Below, in pieces: positions 13,263 to 16,596 of a DNA stretch of 16,596 bases. The first letter of the stretch is position 1. Every line of letters begins with the position of its first letter. The notes below the pieces were generated by a model, which did not search any database, was not told the DNA's origin, and saw only the letters and a program-made list of their open reading frames with translations. This DNA is from an uncultured Eubacteriales bacterium (lineage in GTDB: Bacteria > Bacillota > Clostridia > Oscillospirales > CAG-272). The position numbers and the translations under genes were made by a program. The DNA is taken from assembly GCA_958352145.1 (NCBI GenBank), contig CATWNM010000041.1, positions 1 through 16,596 on the forward strand, read 5' to 3'.

Positions 13263-14360
13263 ATGAAAAAAATTGTATCCATACTTTGTATGCTCGCCCT
13301 GATTTTGTCGCTTGTCTCGCTCGCCGCATGCGGCAGGCAGGAACTCCCTGACACGAGCGGCGAGACGAAGCAAATCACGCAAAATCCCGAAGATACTTCC
13401 GCGGCGACGCAAAATTCTGGCACATCCCAGCCCGAAAGCAGCGCGACCACAGAACCGCAGACCCCTGCCGGACCGGCGGAAATGAAGATCGCCGCGCTGA
13501 AAGGACCGACCGGCATGGGCCTTGCCAAACTGATGCAGGACGCCGCGGACGGCAAAACGAAAGACAGCTATACTTTTGAACTGCTCAGCGATCCGACGAC
13601 CGTGAGCGCGGCCGTTATCAAGGGCGAGGTCGACATCGCCTGTGTCCCTGTCAATCTCGCAAGCACGCTCTATGCCAAAACAAACGGAGAGTATATTTGC
13701 CTTGCCATCAACACGTTCGGCGTACTGCACATCCTAGAAAACGGAAATACCGTGCAAAGCATCGCGGATCTGGCGGGAAAGACGCTCTATGCAACAGGCC
13801 AAGGCTCGACGCCTGAATATATCCTCAATTACATTCTCACGAAAAACGGGATCGCGGATCAAGTAACCGTGGAATACAAAACCGAGCACAGCGAACTCGC
13901 CGCGCTCTTAGCCGCCGGCTCCGTAACGCTCGGCATGCTCCCCGAACCGAACGTCAGCAGCGCGATGGCGCAGAATGCTGATCTGCGCGCGGCGCTGGAT
14001 CTGACCGCCGAATGGGATAAGGTGTGCGAGACCAGCGCGGTACAGGGCTGCGTAATCATAAATAAAGCATTTGCCGCCGAAAATACGGACGCCGTCGAAG
14101 CCTTTATGGAAGAATACGCCGCGAGCGTCGCATTCTGCAGCGAGTCTGTAAGCGAAGCGGCGGCGCTGTGCGAAACGTTCGGCATCGTCCCTAAAGCAGC
14201 GATTGCGCAAAAAGCGTATCCGAACTGCAATATCGTATTCATCACCGGCGAGGAAATGAAAGCATCGCTTTCGGCATTCCTCGAGGTACTCTATGAAGCC
14301 AATCCGGCCTCGATCGGCGGCGCTCTACCCGAAGATGACTTCTATTACACTGCGAAATAA
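13263..14360 (+). CDS. ABC importer substrate-binding lipoprotein, NitT/TauT (SsuA/NMT1-like) type
   Basis: The protein has 365 residues from ATG 13263, with AAGGAG six bases upstream. The signal sequence ends in the lipobox LAAC with lipidated Cys23. A Ser/Thr/Gln/Pro-rich linker (24-72) separates the anchor from the binding domain, which opens with MKIAALKGPTGMG. It has the usual features of the SsuA/NMT1 fold: GEVDIACVPVNLAS, the lobe-crossing ADLAGKTLYATGQGSTPEY and VTLGMLPEPNVSSA. Relatives bind sulfonates, nitrate, taurine or pyrimidine precursors of thiamine; the ligand cannot be told from sequence. It is the second gene of the operon and is followed by an overlapping permease. Confidence 0.87.
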   Translation: MKKIVSILCMLALILSLVSLAACGRQELPDTSGETKQITQNPEDTSAATQNSGTSQPESSATTEPQTPAGPAEMKIAALKGPTGMGLAKLMQDAADGKTKDSYTFELLSDPTTVSAAVIKGEVDIACVPVNLASTLYAKTNGEYICLAINTFGVLHILENGNTVQSIADLAGKTLYATGQGSTPEYILNYILTKNGIADQVTVEYKTEHSELAALLAAGSVTLGMLPEPNVSSAMAQNADLRAALDLTAEWDKVCETSAVQGCVIINKAFAAENTDAVEAFMEEYAASVAFCSESVSEAAALCETFGIVPKAAIAQKAYPNCNIVFITGEEMKASLSAFLEVLYEANPASIGGALPEDDFYYTAK

Positions 14361-15114
14361 AGCGAAACGGCTGTTCGGTTACTTCGGCGTTCTGCTGTTC
14401 TGGCTGGCCGTGTGGCAGGCGGCGGCGCTGCTTGTCGGACGCGAAGTCGTACTGCCCGCGCCGAAAGCGGTGTTCTTCCGGTTGGCGGCGCTTGCACAGA
14501 CCGCCGGGTTTTACCGCGCGCTGGCCGGTTCCCTGATTCGGATCACGCTGGGCTATCTTACTGGACTCGCCGCCGGACTTTTAACAGGTACGTTCATGTA
14601 CTTTTTCAAGCCCGCCCGCGCATTGCTCTCCCCTGCGCTGACCGTCGTGCGCAGCACGCCGGTCGTCTCATTCATCCTGCTTGCGCTGGTGCTGCTTCAA
14701 AACGCGCGGATCCCGATCTTTATCACGTTTCTTATGGTCTGGCCGATTCTGTCCGAAACTGCGTATTCGGCTTTTTCCTCTGTAGACGGCGCGCTGCTTG
14801 AAATGACAAACATGTACGGGATCACCGGAATCCCACGCTTTCGCGCACTGTACATCCCGTCGGCGCGCCCGCATCTGCAAAGCAGCGCGCTGACCGCGCT
14901 CGGGCTTTCCTGGAAAGCGGGCGTGGCCGCCGAAGTGCTCTGTTCCCCTCGCGACTCCATAGGCCGTTTCCTACGCGAAGCGCAGATCTATCTGGAAACG
15001 GCGGATCTTCTCGCCTATACAGCGCTCATCATTCTGCTGAGCCTTTTCCTTGAGAGCATCATCAAAAAATTTCTGCGCCGCGCGGGAGGAAAAAAACGTG
15101 GACATTCGGTTTGA
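14335..15114 (+). CDS. ABC importer permease, SsuC/TauC type
   Basis: The protein has 259 residues from ATG 14335, overlapping the lipoprotein gene by 26 bases. A further ATG at 14293 has GAGG in front but would overlap by 68 bases and add an unusual N-terminus, so 14335 is preferred with some doubt. There are about six membrane segments, starting with GYFGVLLFWLAVWQAAALLV. The family motif LPAPKAVFFRL follows the first helix. The cytoplasmic EAA-type coupling loop is at EMTNMYGITGIPRFRALYIPSA. It should form a homodimeric membrane channel with the ATPase encoded just downstream. The substrate is unknown, as for the binding protein. Confidence 0.87.
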   Translation: MTSITLRNKAKRLFGYFGVLLFWLAVWQAAALLVGREVVLPAPKAVFFRLAALAQTAGFYRALAGSLIRITLGYLTGLAAGLLTGTFMYFFKPARALLSPALTVVRSTPVVSFILLALVLLQNARIPIFITFLMVWPILSETAYSAFSSVDGALLEMTNMYGITGIPRFRALYIPSARPHLQSSALTALGLSWKAGVAAEVLCSPRDSIGRFLREAQIYLETADLLAYTALIILLSLFLESIIKKFLRRAGGKKRGHSV

Positions 15115-15652
15115 AAACGTATCCAAAGCGTATGAACGTCGGGTATTTGAAAACCGGACGCTCCGCTTTTCGGACGGAAAAATCACCGCGCTGCTTGGCG
15201 AAAGCGGACGGGGAAAGACCACGGCGCTGCGGCTGATCGCAGGTCTCGAGCGCCCGGATGCGGGAACGGTGCAAGTCCGGGGAAAGGTCGCCTATCTCTT
15301 TCAAGAACCAAGGCTGCTGCCTGCCGTCAGCGTATGGAAAAACGTGCGTCTGGCCGCCAAAAGCGACGAAGCCGCGCAGGCGGCGTTGAAGCTTTGCCGC
15401 GCCGAGCATTTTGCGGATAAGCTGCCGGACACGCTTTCCGGCGGAGAAAAACAACGGGCAGCGCTCGCACGCTTTTTCGTCTGCGGCGGCGATATCCTTT
15501 TGCTGGACGAACCCTTCTCCGCGCTCGATGCGGAAACGAAAGAAGCCGTGATTCAAAATCTGCTCCCGTACTTCCGCAAAAAAACGACCGTGCTGGTCAC
15601 GCACAGTCAGGCCGAAGCAGCGCGGCTCGCAGACGAAACTATACGGCTATAA
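15098..15652 (+). CDS. ABC importer ATP-binding protein, short SsuB/TauB type
   Basis: The protein has 184 residues from GTG 15098, with GGGAGG eight bases upstream; it overlaps the permease by 17 bases. All catalytic motifs are present: Walker A GESGRGKT (34-41), Q-loop Gln69 (YLFQEPRLLP), signature LSGGEKQR (113-120), Walker B ILLLDEP (133-139), D-loop SALD and switch His169 (VTH). It is shorter than the usual ~250 residues: the C-terminal extension of SsuB/TauB proteins is missing, since the chain ends 15 residues after the switch His. It powers the importer with the two preceding genes and is the last gene of the operon, before the terminator at 15732. Confidence 0.88.
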   Translation: MDIRFENVSKAYERRVFENRTLRFSDGKITALLGESGRGKTTALRLIAGLERPDAGTVQVRGKVAYLFQEPRLLPAVSVWKNVRLAAKSDEAAQAALKLCRAEHFADKLPDTLSGGEKQRAALARFFVCGGDILLLDEPFSALDAETKEAVIQNLLPYFRKKTTVLVTHSQAEAARLADETIRL

Positions 15653-15731
15653 CCCCCGCGGCAAAAAGTTTTCGTGGCAGCAGACACGAATCCAGCGCGT
15701 GCGCAGGAACGGTACCCGCCTATAAAAAAGC

Positions 15732-15759
15732 AAAACACGCTTGACAGAAGCGTGTTTTT
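15732..15759 (+). terminator. Intrinsic terminator of the regulator/ABC operon
   Basis: AAAACACGCTT (15732-15742) and AAGCGTGTTTT (15748-15758) form a perfect 11-bp stem around a 5-base loop, with a T-run at 15755-15759. The A-run on the left arm could make it work in both directions. Confidence 0.88.
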
Positions 15760-15769
15760 GAGGGATAAT
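15741..15769 (+). promoter_or_regulatory. Predicted serS promoter overlapping the terminator
   Basis: TTGACA (15741-15746) spans the loop of the preceding terminator hairpin, and GATAAT (15764-15769) follows after 17 bases. Transcription would start near 15776, 40 bases before the serS ATG. No T-box riboswitch core is seen in the 163 bases before serS. Confidence 0.55.
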
Positions 15770-15815
15770 AAATAAATAAAACAATCGAACAAATCCACCC
15801 TGAAAGGACAAATCC

Positions 15816-16596
15816 ATGCTGGACGTAAAATTTATTTGTGAAAATCCCGAATTAGTCAAAGAAAATATCCGCAAAAAATTCAAAGATTCCAAACTTCCGC
15901 TGGTAGACGAGGCCGTCTCTCTGTACACCCGCAAGTGCGCGGCAAACACGCGCGCGGGCGAGCTTCGCGCCAACCGGAACCGGCTTTCCAAGGAAATCGG
16001 CATGCTGATGAGCAAGGGTCAGCGCGCGCAGGCCGAAGAGAAAAAAACGCTCGTCAACAGTCAGGCAAAGGAACTGGCCGGTTTGGAAGCGGAGGAAACG
16101 CAGCTTGAAGCGCAGCTGCGCGACGTACTGATGAAGATTCCGAATATGATTGACGCAAGCGTGCCCATCGGACGGGACGACAGCGAAAATGTAGAAGTCG
16201 AGCAATTCGGCGAGCAGACGGCCGTAGATTTTGAGATTCCTTATCATACCGACATTATGGCCAAATTCGACGGCATAGACAAGGATGCCGCGGGCAAGGT
16301 CGCCGGCGAAGGCTTTTACTACCTGATGGGCGACATCGCGCGCCTGCACAGCGCGGTGCTGGCCTATGCGCGGGACTTTATGATTAACAAAGGCTTTACC
16401 TACTGCATTCCGCCCTATATGATCCGCGCGGGCGTGGTCACCGGCGTGATGAGCTTTGAAGAAATGGACGCGATGATGTATAAGATCGAGGGCGAGGATC
16501 TTTATCTGATCGGCACCTCCGAGCACTCGATGATCGGCAAGTTCATCGATACCATCACCCCCGAAGAAAAGCTGCCTCTGACGCTGACCAGCTACT
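15816..16596 (+). CDS. serS: Seryl-tRNA synthetase, N-terminal part (3' partial)
   Basis: ATG 15816 follows AAAGGA by seven bases; the frame is open to the end of the window (260 codons visible). The start MLDVKFICENPELVKENIRKK is typical of SerRS. Residues about 30-110 form the two-helix antiparallel coiled-coil arm that grips the long variable arm of tRNA-Ser. The class II catalytic domain begins near residue 155 with GEGFYYLMGDIARLHSAV, then IPPYMIRAGVV and YLIGTSEHSMIG, the serine-binding TSE region. Many SerRS read PTAE here; TSEH is a recognised variant. Motif 2 and motif 3 lie beyond the window. The enzyme charges tRNA-Ser with serine in the cytoplasm. Confidence 0.95.
   Translation, partial: MLDVKFICENPELVKENIRKKFKDSKLPLVDEAVSLYTRKCAANTRAGELRANRNRLSKEIGMLMSKGQRAQAEEKKTLVNSQAKELAGLEAEETQLEAQLRDVLMKIPNMIDASVPIGRDDSENVEVEQFGEQTAVDFEIPYHTDIMAKFDGIDKDAAGKVAGEGFYYLMGDIARLHSAVLAYARDFMINKGFTYCIPPYMIRAGVVTGVMSFEEMDAMMYKIEGEDLYLIGTSEHSMIGKFIDTITPEEKLPLTLTSY

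Noticed and set aside
15690..15760. AGGAACGGTACCCGC followed by a terminator before serS, recalling a T-box leader
   Set aside because: The match to the T-box core AGGGTGGNACCGCG is poor. There is too little room for a Stem I with a specifier loop, and the terminator stem has no complementarity to it.
15852..16526. Minus-strand 224-codon open frame
   Set aside because: It is the antisense shadow of serS, which carries recognisable SerRS motifs on the plus strand.
1..16596. CRISPR array, tRNA or rRNA genes, insertion sequences
   Set aside because: No regularly spaced short repeats, no cloverleaf-like sequences and no transposase frames or terminal inverted repeats were seen. The long repeats are RHS core DNA.

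Overview
The window looks like a chromosomal segment of an anaerobic Bacillota bacterium, probably Clostridia. This is inferred from strong AGGAGG-type ribosome binding sites, an electron-confurcating lactate dehydrogenase/ETF operon (lctBCD type), BspA-type LRR and Cys/Asp-rich secreted proteins, and sigma-A-like promoters. No 16S or other taxonomic marker is present, so the assignment is loose.

Region 1 (1-5901) is a polymorphic-toxin locus. The 3' end of a large RHS/YD-repeat gene enters from the left and ends in an ADP-ribosyltransferase-like tip. A putative immunity gene follows; its product looks like an ABC ATPase that has lost its catalytic motifs. Next come displaced cassettes, each joined to a copy of the same RHS core DNA: a broken ParB-like tip with a small AT-rich immunity candidate, a short membrane-segment tip remnant, and a longer RHS fragment with a JAMM/DUF4329-like tip. 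The last tip overlaps, by one base, a BspA-type LRR lipoprotein that may be its partner. The shared core (392 bases without a difference between the first and last copies) is what tip exchange by homologous recombination would leave behind.

Region 2 (5968-8907) holds one large secreted protein built from two related beta-helix-like halves joined by a Cys-rich linker. A perfect 18-bp hairpin follows, then about 425 bases with no intact gene and one possible minus-strand gene remnant.

Region 3 (8908-12293, minus strand) is an operon in the order etfB-etfA-FAD dehydrogenase, matching lctB-lctC-lctD of acetogens. It has a well-formed promoter and a possible cre site in its leader.

Region 4 (12498-15759, plus strand) is divergent from region 3. 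A Crp/Fnr-family regulator with a likely operator at its own start site leads an operon for a NitT/TauT-type ABC importer (lipoprotein, permease, short ATPase). It ends at a clear intrinsic terminator. The shared 270-base divergent region suggests, but does not prove, that the regulator also controls the lactate operon.

Region 5 (15741-16596) is serS, cut by the window end. Its predicted promoter has its -35 box inside the loop of the preceding terminator.
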